This document shows positions 1-11,233 of a DNA stretch of 64,000 nucleotides, piece after piece (position 1 is the first letter of the stretch; each line of letters opens with the position of its first letter). The stretch is from Cryptomeria japonica (Eukaryota > Streptophyta > Pinopsida > Cupressales > Cupressaceae). Position numbers and translations under genes: made by a program. Location: assembly GCF_030272615.1 (NCBI RefSeq), contig NC_081414.1, positions 519,259,185-519,323,184 of the forward strand, in the 5' to 3' direction. The notes under the pieces were generated by a model, which was not told where the DNA came from, did no database searches, and saw only the letters and a program-made list of their open reading frames with translations.

Positions 1-792
1 TATTATGTTGCAGCTTATAGTGTAATAGTCCCAATAACGCAATAGGTTATGTCATATTCCCAGTAAATGGCTCGATCTGAGGGAGCTAGGGCACCTAGAT
101 AGGACATCGGTTAGTAGGCAACACCTCCTCCACCAAATGATGAGGGAGAGATAGAGAAATAAATTTTTTATATACCTCATAGATTTTGTTATACACCCCA
201 TTTTTTTAGCTTATACAATTCTTGCTCCAATGAGACATTGTATATGACAGTTATATCATCTGTACTCTTAGACATTGAGATTATGATGAGATATATGATC
301 TCTTGATTTGATTTCATCACACTTATGTTGATTGATTATGAGATTTATTTCTATGTGCTTTATTCTATATGTATGCATATATTTTCAGTATGGATGTATG
401 TAATGGAGATGAATATGGATTTTTTTAATTTCTTTTTCATATGCAAATAAATAATGAAAATGAGTAACTAGTAATGCAAATGTTTATTTTCCATGCAATA
501 ATATGAATGCAAATAAATATATAATGAAATGTATGGATCTATATAAGATTCTCATGTATGCAGCTAACATCTCAATACACAAGTACTCAATCAGAGAAAC
601 AATGATGAAAAAGAGTACCACTAAGCTGAGAAATGACGCTTGCTCTAGACTCATTCAAAAGTTAAAGATATCATTGATATCATCCCATAATCACTTGAAA
701 TGCATAAAATTTAAAATGAGTGCAACTTAAACTTAGTCACTGGATTTGGTATGCTTAATTATCATCATTAATCCTTTACAAACACAACTTAC
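1..792. other. AT-rich intergenic DNA, no gene seen
   Basis: Low-complexity AT-rich sequence. The only open frame (about 503-730) has no recognisable motif and its composition follows the base bias, so I do not call it. Nothing else can be supported here. Confidence 0.6.
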
Positions 793-2215
793 TATAGACA
801 CCTAAAAGCTGCACAATGAATTAAGTGAATTTTTTTCATTTAATTATTCTTAATTCTTCCAATTAATTAAATTAAGATTTAATTAATATCCTTATTCTTC
901 TAATCACCTATTAATTAAATTAAGATTTAATTAATATACCCTTCTTCTATCTAAGCCATTTAATTAAATTTACATTTAATTAAATCCCCCCACTTGCAAA
1001 ATCCTACAAATGCAAGTTGCAACCACAATTGAAATAAATTAATTTTATTTTGATTAAATTCTATTTTCCCCACCCACTTGCAAAATCCTACATCTCCCAC
1101 TTGCCTCCTAAACCTCCTTTTTAAATTATTCTAGAACCCATCTAATCCTAATCAATTAGCCTAAACCCTTCAATCATACCCTTTCCCTAAATTTGAGGAT
1201 GCCACTTCTCAAATTTGGAGGAAAGTCTTCCAAAAGCAATAAAGCCTTTATGTCTTCAACAAGATAACTTGTTGAGTTCCCCCAAATTTGGAAGGACTCT
1301 TACAAATTTTTCCCCAAACTCTTCCAAACCATTAATGGTTAACTAACCATTTTGGCATGGTTCCTAACTCAACCCTCATCTTACCCAGGGGTCTCATCAA
1401 GCATTCATTGCTTTGACCATGGTTATTCCTTTAACCCTTGCGCAAGAGTTTACCCCTTGGGTAAAATCTTTATCCAAAGGATAACCTTAACTTAACCTTA
1501 GCCCTTACCCCCTAGGGTAACCATGAGGTCTTCTCAAGCATTTAATGCTTCTTTCATCTCCTCTCAAGAAGTCTTATGTTGACAATTGTCACCATTTTAT
1601 TGGTGAGAAATGTGAACATGGATTGATTAACTTTCAATCCTGGCCCTTGATAAGATCATTCAATCTTGACCATCCATTGCCCTATTTTTCCCATAAATAG
1701 AGCCCACTCCTTCAAAAGAATCAAGTCTTTGTACATCAAACTTATAGTCTCATAACATTAAGCATATTATCTCTCTTTGATAGAATAGAATTTTAGATCA
1801 TTTTGATAGCATTATAATCTTAGATATATCATGTTAATCTCATATCATTTTAGCTTCATCTTAGTATCATTTTCATACTAGTTCAAGCTTCATATCAATA
1901 TCTTGCATCCTATCATCGTCTAGTTTCATATCTAAATCATCATTGGGATCTTGGTTGCATTCCATTTAGATCTTAGAATCATAAATCTCATTATTTAGGT
2001 TTTCATCTTAAAGAATTGCATGCTCTTCCAAGCTGAGAGCCACCTTGAATCTTGAAGATCCTTGGAGATAGAGGAACATGGAATGATTTTAAAGAGTTTA
2101 GATTCATTTAACTTGCTTTGCTTGGATTTCTAACCTCTAACGCAATGTTTTATGTGTGTCTTTGAGATGTTTCCTCTTATTGCAAGCTGACACCACATTT
2201 CCAGCATACACTTAC
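793..2215 (+). repeat. Candidate degenerate LTR, Tat/gypsy-like
   Basis: The start (tagacacctaaaa) resembles the start of the Gypsy-3 LTR at 52936 (TGTAGACACTTAAAA). Both then run through a long stretch of aattaatt-rich sequence, then a C-rich stretch. A TATA-like motif (cataaatagagccc, about 1692-1705) sits where a plus-strand LTR promoter would be, comparable to cctataaattgag in Gypsy-3. No coding sequence lies inside. I see no clear primer site after it, so the right edge is a guess. It could be a solo LTR or an unrelated AT-rich repeat. Confidence 0.35.
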
Positions 2216-3121
2216 AAAATAGAGTTCCTTCCTTTTCATATGCAATTATTGATTATCTTGTCCACAATGACCCTTTTTTTGTTCATATCCTTGGAAAAAT
2301 TACGCATGCATCCGGATTGAACATTAAATAAATTCCCACAAAATAGACAAAGAAATAAATCCAACCTCCCTATAACATACAAATAAGTGGAGTTGAGGTA
2401 TGTGTGGTGATTTCACCTTGATGTGAAGGCACTTATCACAGACACCCAACTGATTAGATGTTTCTAGATAATTGGAATCATTCCTACAAGGAAGAAAAAA
2501 AGGAAATTATTATACCCCCAATCCTTTCTCCTCTTAGTGAGGATAGACTTCTTCAAGTTACTCAAAGGAAATAATAATCAAAAACCAATTCTAAAGACAA
2601 GACAAAAATAAAATTTCAATCATATCTCAAATAGTTTAATGATTATTTTTAGTAGTCTTGTTTTGCTTGTTTACTTAGTGATAAAACTCGGTGGTAGTGT
2701 GGAGATAGGTGATTGACTTGGATTGGATGATCGCGCTACTACCGACAAAAAGATAACTTGGTTAAACTCTTTAGGACATTTAGATTGATTGGTTGATTAC
2801 CCTAAGACTAGGAAATTGATCGGTTTCAAGCTATGAGGGTTCCAAAAGAACCTGGATGTCCCAAAAGTGACTAAAAGATATGTACAAGCTAAAGCAAAGA
2901 TGCAAGAAAGCGGGAATGAAAATGGGAAATGCAAAATTTGAGTTGATAGATGGAGCATTGTAAGTACAAGAGGTGATTGTTTACTAGGTTTTCACCTTCC
3001 TGGAAAATATTCTCTCTTTTTTTTTACTACCAAGGTGTGTGTTTACTAGGTTTTCACCAAGAAATTTCATTTTATTTTTTTCTGGATTTTTTCGTTGTAC
3101 AGATTGCTGGAGTGGAGAGTA
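2216..3121 (-). other. 3' tail of Gypsy-1, non-coding
   Basis: Sequence downstream of the Gypsy-1 polyprotein stop (codon at 3122-3124, minus strand). Read on the minus strand, the motif ggtgaaaacctagtaaac appears twice, at 3040-3058 and 2978-2996. Gypsy-3 has ggtgaaaacttggcaaac just after its own stop, so this is a conserved 3' tail motif of the lineage. A purine-rich stretch on the minus strand at 2513-2533 could be the polypurine tract. A 3' LTR matching the 5' LTR at 12964-14280 was not found below it. Confidence 0.5.
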
Positions 3122-4160
3122 CTAAGTGAAGAATTTATTCAAGTGGATGGTGTTGATTGATTCATGAAGGTGTTCTCCTTTCAATATTGAGAGTTGATAA
3201 GAAGATAAGCCAAAGATTGTAGTAACAATGTAGGGACCCAGCCAGTTGGGTCAAACTTTTGTTGTCTCGAAACTATTGATTTTTAGGATTCTCTCTCAAA
3301 ACAAGGTCACCAACCTGAAAGTCTCTTTGCTCAAACTTTGTTGTTATAATCTATAGATATTCTACTTTGATGATCTCTCAGATGATCAAATGCAACTTTC
3401 TGATGTTCATCCAACAACTCGAGCTCTTGTAATGTAGATATTATGTAGTCTTCATTAGTAATAAGACCTTGCAAAGAAACTCTTAAAGAAAGTAATTCCA
3501 CCTCAATGGGAAAGACTGCTTCGGATCCATACACCAAAGAAAAAGGTGTAGCTCCAGTAGGTGTTCTGATACTTGTTCTTTAAGCTCATAGTGAAGGATT
3601 GAGCTACAGATGCCAATCCTTTCCAGATTTGTTTACTATTTTGTGCAAGATAGTCGACAATTTTTTGTTAGATGCTTCAGCTTGTCCATTACCTTGAGGG
3701 TAGTATATGGATGACTAGTGCTATTTGACTTTTAACTTTTCATAGAGCTCATCTAGATCTTTGTTTTTTAACTTCTCTCCATTATCAGTCATAATTGAAG
3801 AAGGAATTTACATACCTACAGATGATATAGTTAAGGATGGACATTGCCGCTTGTTTACTAGTTGTTTTGATTAGCAGAACCACTTCAACCCACTTAGTGA
3901 AGTACTCAGTGGTAGTTATGATAAACTTGTGTCCAATAAATGATGCAGGATAGATTTGGCCAATGAGGTCAAATGCTCATTGTTGAAAAGGCCAATGTGT
4001 GATAAAAGGTATTAGATCCCTTGCTGGAGCATGTATGCGATTACCATGTAGCTAAAACTTCTAACAAGTTTTTGCAAATTTTATAGCATCTTTTTTCATA
4101 TCTGGACAGTAGTAGCCAACCCTTAGCAGTTTTCAAGATAAAATTACACCATTTGAATGA
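3122..4160 (-). pseudogene. Gypsy-1 integrase (decayed)
   Basis: Integrase joins retroelement cDNA into chromosomal DNA. On the minus strand the core reads FDLIGQIYPASFIGHKF (about 3975-3925), then TDNGEK (about 3795), then YYPQGNGQAEASNKK (about 3700-3660), so the D, D and E of the DDE triad are all recognisable. The C-terminal part holds GSEAVFPIEVE and LQELELLDEHQK (3331-3537), then NWLGPYIVTTIFGLSSYQL and a final HLNKFFT before the stop. No chromodomain is visible, as usual for Tat elements. Stops and frame changes interrupt it at several points, so no protein is made. Confidence 0.85.
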
Positions 4161-4860
4161 GATCCACAAATACCTTCAAGGACTTCAAATAACATGTGTT
4201 GGGATTCTTCAATTTCTAGACAACTAAGAAAAGTACTATCCAAACCTCGCCTAAATAAATCATTAGCTATGATGACATACCATGAAGCATTTCGGATCAA
4301 GTTTCTTTTCTCATTATGGGTAAGATTAGAAGGGATAATTTGATCACACAAGTAAGAGTAAATGTGGCTATAGCGAGATGAATCATGTCCAATAATATAA
4401 CAAACCATCTGGGACTCGAGGAATCATAAGCAGGATAATTTAACTCTTCCACCAGGAATTCATAGCAGAACTTAGATTCTTGTAGTTGTGGTATAGATGC
4501 CAAGGTAGCCATAACATATGTTGCTCTTTTTGTTGATATAGGAATTTGCTGAAATGATACAAAGGTAAAGTATCTCTTGAGGTCATCAACCATTCTTTTA
4601 TAGGGCATCAATTTTTCATCTTGATTCTGGTATATATCATTGATCTGATTGATAATGAACTGAGAGTCTCCATAGATGTATAACTCGACAACCTTCCATT
4701 TGATAGCCAACTTGAGTCCATTTATCAAGGCTTCATATTCTACAATATTGTTGGTGTAAGGAAAGAAAATCTTGTATGCCTTTGGGATTGAATATATGTG
4801 AGTGATAGAAAGTATTCAAGCACCAAAACCTTGTTGACTGAAAGACCCATCAAAGAATAT
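4161..4860 (-). pseudogene. Gypsy-1 second RNase H and integrase N-terminal region (decayed)
   Basis: The frame at 4297-4728 reads GLKLAIKWKVVELYIYGDSQ and then a Q-rich segment, which closely matches the second RNase H of Gypsy-3 (GLHLAIHWKIKELQVYGDSQ, 62228-62300). This extra, archaeal-type RNase H domain is a lineage marker of plant Tat elements. An overlapping frame (4133-4408) carries the start of the integrase zinc-binding region, with CLEIEESQHMLFEVLEGICG. The two frames overlap, so a frameshift lies between them. Confidence 0.8.
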
Positions 4861-6300
4861 TTTCTAGGATTGCTGAGTAAGGTATGATGGATTGAGCTCA
4901 AAATTCTATGCACAAAGGATGAATATTTTCAAGTGGAGTATCAACAAGTTTATCTGCAATGACTTGTCCTTTGATAGCTTTGTGTTCTATATATTCAATG
5001 TCAAATTATGTAGGAACCATGACCCATTTAGCCAATCTTCACATAAGTGTTAGTTTGTTGAGAAGATATTTGAGATAATCAATCTTAGCCACCAGTTTGA
5101 TAGAATGTGCTAGCATGTAGTGTCTTAATTTTTGTGATGCAAAGACCAATGCCAAACAAACTTTCTCTATGATAGTATAGTTCATCTCATAGGCTACCAA
5201 TATTGTACTGATATAATATATAGCTCATTCCTTTTTATTCTCACCCCGTTGTGCCAGAAGTGTCCCCACTGATGTATTAGTGGCTGATAAATAGAGAATC
5301 AATGACTTGCCTTCAATTGGTGGCATCAATATAGGTGGATTAGAAAGATATTCCTTGACTTGCTTTAGGTGATGTTCACAATCTTCATCCCAGTTGTATG
5401 TAACTCATTTCCATAAAACCTTTGTGAATGGTTGAGATTTATCTGCTAATTGAGAGATGAAGTATCTTATTGATTTGATCCACCCTTTTAAACTTCTTAT
5501 TTGACTGGCATTATCTGGAGGTGGCATTTCCATGATAGCGTTAACTTTTTCTAGATCCAAATCAATCCCTTTTGCTGAAACAATGTATCCTAGGAGCTTA
5601 CCAGATGTAACTCCAAATGCACATTTCTTAGGATTTAGTCTGAGTTTGAATTTTTCCATCCTTTTTAATATTGGACCTAGTTCTGTAGATGTGTTGATCT
5701 TTTCACAGATTTAACTGGAGTATCATCAACATAGTCCTCCATGTTTTTGTGCATCATATCATGAAAAAATGTTGTTATAGCTCTTTGATAAGTAGCGCTT
5801 GCATTCTTTAAGCTGAAGGGCATTACATTCTAGTAGAAAGTTCCCCATGCATAGGTGAATGCTATTTTCTCTTGATCCTCAGGTGCAATTTTGATCTAAT
5901 TGTATCCAAAAAAGCCATCCATTAAAGAGTACATTTCATAGCCAGTAGTCATGTCCACTATCATGTCTATGTTGGGTAGTGGAAAATCATTCTTTGGACA
6001 AAATTTGTTTAAATCTCTAAAATCTGTGCAAACACGTATTGATTTGTCAGGTTTGAAAAAAGGTACAATATTAGATATCCACTCGACATAATCAATTGCT
6101 CTAATGAATCTAACTTTTAGTAATTTTTCTAGCGTAGGTTTAACAAGTAATGCAACATGAGGATGCATTTTGCAAAGTTTTTGCTTAACAGGTTTAACTC
6201 CAAGAGTAGTAGAAAGATGATGCATTATGAGGTCAGGATCCAAATGTAGCATTTCAGCAAATGTCCATGCAAAATTGATCTTCTTTTCCATGAAGAAATC
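4861..6300 (-). pseudogene. Gypsy-1 reverse transcriptase and RNase H (decayed)
   Basis: Reverse transcriptase copies element RNA into DNA. The minus-strand frame at 5896-6291 holds FAEMLHLDPDLIMHHL, KMHPHVALLVKPTLEKLL and RVCTDFRDLNKFCPKNDFPL, the fingers/palm start of gypsy RT. The catalytic YVDD is encoded at 5722-5733 in the context MEDYVDDTPVKS. The frame at 5405-5659 gives LNPKKCAFGVTSGKLLGYIV, typical RT sequence after the YVDD motif. RNase H sequence follows to about 4900. Stops after FFGYN and several frame changes show it is dead. Confidence 0.88.
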
Positions 6301-6621
6301 AGTAAATTATTTCAATTCTTCAACTTACAAGGATTGAGCTACATGTATGGTGTGTTGAGATTCTTCTATTCTAATGTTTATTGGTTGTGTAGGTTCAATT
6401 AGCACTAATGATCGCTCTTGAAAGTGATCAAGAAGAATGTCAAGTATCTCACCTTCAGGCACCTCAGAGAGGTTTTCACCATTAGGTATGTCCTCTATTT
6501 TTACTATTTTTGATTCTGACACTTCCACAGTGTGGTTTTCGCCATCAGAACACTTATTTTTCTTTTTTTGATTTTTGCGACTAAGATACTTGACATTTTC
6601 TGCTATCATGTTCTTACTTTG
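6301..6621 (-). pseudogene. Gypsy-1 linker between protease and RT
   Basis: Part of the minus-strand frame 6325-6651, rich in acidic and polar residues (VPEGEILDILLDHFQERS, then IEESQHTIHVAQSL). The corresponding part of Gypsy-3 lies just before its RT and holds PQDRSNLLIEETYSINMGTK, so this is the connecting segment before RT. The reading frame is interrupted upstream by the TRIM insertion. Confidence 0.6.
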
Positions 6622-6759
6622 TGTTACAAGATAGGGTTGTCGTTGCACCAAAAGATCGGCCTGTTAATGCCCGATACAACCACTAGACTTATAGAATCCA
6701 TAGGAGGTTGTTAAACCATGTCATGAATCCCTGTGAGGGACACTGGCCCACTGTCAACA
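6622..6759 (-). repeat. TRIM 3' LTR
   Basis: 138-bp terminal repeat, about 90% identical by eye to the copy at 6829-6965. On the plus strand it begins tgttacaag and ends gtcaaca. Confidence 0.9.
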
Positions 6760-6814
6760 ATCCCCCTCCCAACGTCACTTGCTGCATCCTACGTGATTTG
6801 AACCTGTGACCAAG

Positions 6815-6826
6815 CTCTAATACCAA
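6815..6826 (-). promoter_or_regulatory. TRIM primer-binding site (tRNA-iMet type)
   Basis: Minus-strand TGGTATTAGAGC, one mismatch from the usual plant initiator-Met-tRNA primer site, two bases after the 5' LTR. Just downstream (6791-6805, minus strand) is ggttcaaatc, which resembles a tRNA box B. Confidence 0.88.
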
Positions 6827-6828
6827 TT

Positions 6829-6965
6829 GTTACAAGCTAGGGTTGTTGTTGCACCAAAAGATCGACCTGTCAATGCCTGATACAACCACTAGACTTATAG
6901 AATCCACAGGAGGCTATTAAACCATGTCATGAATCTCCATGAGGGATGCTGGCCCACTGCCAACA
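6829..6965 (-). repeat. TRIM 5' LTR
   Basis: 137-bp terminal repeat, the partner of 6622-6759. It is followed on the minus strand by the primer site. Confidence 0.9.
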
Positions 6966-8534
6966 ATTTGTTCACTGGTGGAAAAGTCCATTTGTTCAAT
7001 TGCATTAAGATAATAGGCTAATATATAGTCATTAGAAAAGGTAGGTATATTCAAAGGTTGATCTTGGAGAGTACAGTTAATAAGCTCAGGATGTTATAGG
7101 GATAAAGATTTAATAGGCTCAAGGGAATTCATGGTACTGTCATCATAACCTTGGACTGACAAGTTGAGTTCTAGAAGACTACCTTGCATAAGTGTCTCAA
7201 GACCAAGAAGAGTTAGAATACAATTATCAAAGTTTACATTAGTATTTAGGGAGCCTAACTCAATAGACCTACCAATAGCATCTTCCTCTACTTTGGACTG
7301 GACTACTTATCGTGGTTCAATAGTAATAGGTTTGTCAGACACAGTTTCGACATTCATGACAAAGTAGTCATAGTTTGGTGTCAAATAGGTAATGTCATAA
7401 ATAGATCTTATTTCAAAGTGATTAGAGTTAGAAGATGAAGCCTCTAACTCTTCTTCAAGTGGCTTAGTGAAATCATGTATAGTATCAATATCTACATCTT
7501 TGATGATGCAAGTTCCTTTGTGATTTGGTTCAATGATCACTTGTAGTTGACATACCTATTGACATAACCTTGATGGCTCTATTAGTCTCTGTTGTCTTTT
7601 CCATTCATCTTCCTCTGGACTAATGACTGACCCTGCTTCTATAGCCTCCAATTCTTCATTTGTAGCCTCATGCCTAATTTTCTCTATCTCATTAGAGGGA
7701 GATATAGTAGGTGAATAATTTTCTTGTGGTCTTCCTTCTTTCAGTTATTGTTCATAGTCTTATTGCCTTTTTAGTCTAATTTCCTCTATTTCCTTTTGCA
7801 ATTTTAAGCACACTATCTCTTGTGCTTCATCTATGATATCAGTAGGTTCTTAATAAGTTTCTTCAATAGATGCATCTAATAAAGGTTTTGGACCCCATTC
7901 ATACTCATGTGAGTATGTTTCTGAATCATTTCAATGGTGCAAACAATTCTTTAATTCCTTCCATCTCTTCTCTCATATCTTCTAGGATTTCTATTCCTTG
8001 TAGTGTTACTACTGATACAACTGGAACTTGATTACAATCTACTTCTTCTCTCATGATTTCCAATTCTTCTTTTTCATTTTCATACTCTTCCCAAGTTTGT
8101 TGAGTATTTACTACCTGTGATGGTTGATGTAATATATTTTTCCTCCACTTAGACTAATGATGAGAAGTATGTCTTTGATCTGATGACTCCTCTACATGGT
8201 ATCCAAGTCCAACTTTATCACTTGTAGACTTAGTTTCTAGCTTAATAGACTCAACAATACCTTCTTGATGCTTGCCTAGAGGACCGGTACCTAGAGGACC
8301 GGTACCTAAATATCCCATGTGTTGAATCATCTTATAGCCTAGACCATATTGTTCAAGGGAAATCTCACAGTATTGTACTTCTTTATTTTCACCTTCTTCT
8401 TTGAAAATCCATTTGAGAACAACCTCCTCTTCTATTTTATCTGCAAGGGAAGTAGAGGACTATATAAAAATACCATCGTAAATGACATTTGGAGTTGAAG
8501 TTTGTGGCTTCATAGGCTCAGATGGTTTTCCAGA
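6966..8534 (-). pseudogene. Gypsy-1 protease-RT spacer with G-patch-like motif (decayed)
   Basis: Minus-strand sequence between protease and RT. It is mostly acidic and low in recognisable domains, for example the frame at 7307-7540 (IIKDVDIDTIHDFTKPLEEE). Near 8350-8250 it encodes YGLGYKMIQHMGYLGTG then GPLGKHQEGI, a glycine-rich motif like a G-patch. Gypsy-3 has MGYKGHSLGPKEKGRKAPI at the same place. A 15-bp unit is duplicated in tandem here (8275-8289 and 8290-8304), which adds five in-frame residues. Several stops are present. Confidence 0.65.
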
Positions 8535-9230
8535 CTATCTTGGCGATGGAGAAAGAGACATTAGTGAAAGTATAGGTTCCAACTTGTATCCATCCATGCC
8601 AGTACCAATAATTTTGAATTTCTTTTCTAAGTCTTTCATCAAAGTTTTTGAACTTTCAGCTGTAGAGGTTGCTCTGTTATGAGGAACAAAGGTATCATCA
8701 CATTGTTTCAATGCACTACAGGTGTAGCTTGTATCAACAAGAATACTAACTTCATCTCCATTATAAGGAAATTTCAAGCACTGATGATATGTAAATGGTA
8801 CTGCTTGCATTTTGTGAATCCATGGCCTACCCAACAAGATGTTGTAAGAAAGAGGAATGTCAAGCACCTGAAAAATAACATCTCTTTCTATAGGTCCTAC
8901 CCTGATCGGTAATAGTACTAGACCTTTAGAGGTTCTCTCTTCTTAATCATAAGCTTTGATTCTTATTTTCTTTGTTGGATCAATGACATTTTCAAAAAAT
9001 CCCAACTATATCAGTACATTGTAGGTACATATATTCAACCCTGCGCCTCCATCTATCAAAACACATTTGACTCGATGTTTATGGATCATGGATTCAATGT
9101 ATAATGGTTGGTTATCTGGATGATTCAGTGAATTGTCATCTTCTTCAGAGAAGGTAAGGTAATGAGAAAAGTCAAGTGACCCACCATATATTCAAACCGA
9201 TCTATATCCAAATCTTTGGGGATGTTAGTA
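8535..9230 (-). pseudogene. Gypsy-1 aspartic protease (decayed)
   Basis: The protease cleaves the polyprotein. On the minus strand near 9060 the active-site segment reads VLIDGGAGLNICTYNVL, a variant of the D-T/S-G triad found in Tat-type elements as DGG. Further on, DIPLSYNILLGRPWIHKMQA and TYHQCLKFPYNGDEVSILVD (8867-8730) match the C-terminal half, as in Gypsy-3 (DLPYNILLDRPWIHSLQA). A stop codon follows NVLI, and others break the rest. Confidence 0.85.
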
Positions 9231-11233
9231 GTGAGAAAAGCTTTGTCCAAGATCTCTCTATGAGTAGAAGAGATCTTAAGCAGTTCAAAATTGGAGATTT
9301 GAGTGGTGGTTCATTTTAATTGTTCGACAATGTTGTAACCAAGAGAGGATGATGAAGTCAGCTGCTTAGATTTATCTGTGATCGTATTTGGTTGTCTATT
9401 CGAAGAAGTCAGTAGGTTTGATGTTGTTTGGTTAGGAGTTGAGAAACTAGCTCCTTTGAGAGTAACCTTCTTTTTAGCGCGAGTTACAAAATTTGCAGTT
9501 TGCATTTTATTTTGTTTTATCTTTGACTATGATCATGTTGCAATACTCATATTGGGAAGATTCTATCATGTTGATCAAATTATCATTGTTGGTATGTATA
9601 ATTAACTTTGGCAACTCCCTTGGATTTTGAGGAATCACCCTATTCATAAGAAGGTAAAGAATCTTTGAAAGCTTTGTGATCAACATTAGTCATGTGGTTT
9701 CCAACAAAAAAATTTTCAACATCAATAAGGTCTTGAATCTCATGTTTGAGTTTCATACAATTGTTTGTTGTATGACCTTTGTTTCAATGATATTCACATT
9801 ACTCATTTTCCCTCCACCATTTAGGTTTAACTTCTAGATCATATGGTCTAGAGTTGTCAGGCAATGTGATTAGATCATTTGTCAATAAATTCTTAAGAGT
9901 TGATTCATACGATTCTTCCAAAGGAGTGAAATCATGTTTAGGCTTTAAAGCCAAGGATTCTCTTTAAATCACTTTTGATTTCTTAGGAGGGTTTTCTGCA
10001 ACAGTTTCAACTACTTTGAGGGCTTGTGTGCCGCTAGATAGATTAAGTATTGTGGTTTTTTATTTTGGTTTAATATTATCAACCACTCTATCAGTAACAA
10101 GATTTCTATTGTTATTTTTGCCATATTTCTAGGATTTATTCTTCTCTTTGGAACTAGAACCTTGTCATGTTTCTTTCCAAAGTGATATATATCCTTTCCT
10201 TATAAGCATATCTTCCATTTTGAGGGCACTATCTACCATTTTGTTGAATGAAAAGTATACTTGCATTTGGATATTGTATTTCAATTCAGGGATCAAGTTA
10301 TTGACAAAGATGTCCATCTTCTCAAAATCTAGAATAGGACACGAATATCAAGAGAACATCTTTCCAACGTTGAAGGAAAGTGAGAAAAGGTTATCCTATT
10401 TTGTGTTTGGTATTCCAAAGCTTGATCATAGTGACTGGATGATGAATGTTATATGAGTATTGTTGGAGAAACAATTTGACTAATTCCTCAAAAGATTTAA
10501 TTCCCATAGGTAGTATTGAAAACCGTTCCATACCTTGTCCTCCTAAACTCCTCGAGAAAAGGTGCATGAGATATGTATGTTCGTGCATGAACTCAATACA
10601 TAAAGCACAAAATTCTATGACATGGTCTTGAGGATCTGCATCACCATCATATTTGTCAAACTTATTAATCTCCACTCTTGAAGGAAATGGAGGCATGTGA
10701 AGGTTCTTGTGAAATGGGAATGGGCAGATCGTGTCCAAAGAATATTGTGTAGATGATTTATCCTTGTTTTTCATTTCTTTGAATTTAGTCTGTAAAGCTT
10801 GCAATTGTTTGTTTACCAATGCTAGTGGTGTTTCTTCCTCTTTAGTGACAAGGGCTTCAACATTATAATTAGTGGAAAGTTTAGCATCTTGTTTCAATAG
10901 CTCTAGAAAATGCTCTTCTTTTTCTCTAGCCATGATAATTTTCATCATTTTTCCATAATCTTTATCATTTTGACAACTATTTATAACAACTTATGTAGGT
11001 TCGGAAGCTTCAAACTTGCTAGATGAGGAATCACTATCATTAGCATGGGTATTGATATTGCCATAAGTATCATGTTTAGCAGCTTCTCTTTCTTGCTTTT
11101 CTCCAGACATGGTGGGAGATAAGGGTTGATCAAAAATTGGTATACTTGACGACAAAGGTTTTCCAAATAGAGGTTCTTCTACAAAGAATGGATTAGTCTG
11201 GAATGAAAATGTTTGTCCTTTACCTTTGGCCAA
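9231..11233 (-). pseudogene. Gypsy-1 gag (decayed)
   Basis: Structural Gag of a Tat-like element. The likely start is the Met at 11233 (MAKGKGQTFSFQTNPFF), the first in this open frame after the leader. The central Gag domain is at 10391-10948, with FPSRVEINKFDKYDGDADP and DHVIEFC; Gypsy-3 has the equivalent FEIPKFTKYEGKGDPSNHV. Near 9810-9745 is a CHHC-type finger, CEYH then NKGHTTNNCMKLKHEI, typical of Tat Gag instead of a CCHC knuckle. Stops occur within the finger and after the Gag domain, with frame changes between segments. Confidence 0.85.

Larger units (their letters stand above)
6622..6965 (-). mobile_element. TRIM (SMART-like miniature LTR retrotransposon), 344 bp
   Basis: Two direct repeats of 138 bp (6622-6759) and 137 bp (6829-6965) flank a 69-bp interior. 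Read on the minus strand, each repeat starts TGTTG and ends AACA. The interior begins with a primer site TGGTATTAGAGC (6815-6826) and ends with a purine run TTGGGAGGGGGAT (6760-6772). Candidate target duplications are ctttg (6617-6621) and atttg (6966-6970), 4 of 5 matching. It has no coding capacity, so it depended on enzymes from another element. The two LTRs differ at about 14 positions by my count, nearly all transitions. The size and design match plant TRIM/SMART elements. Confidence 0.9.

Noticed and set aside
503-730. 75-codon frame near the left end
   Set aside because: No motif, AT-rich composition, no promoter or homology cue.
6791-6826. Possible tRNA gene from the box-B-like motif beside TGGTATTAGAGC
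   Set aside because: No box A at the right distance and no cloverleaf; it is a primer site inside a TRIM.
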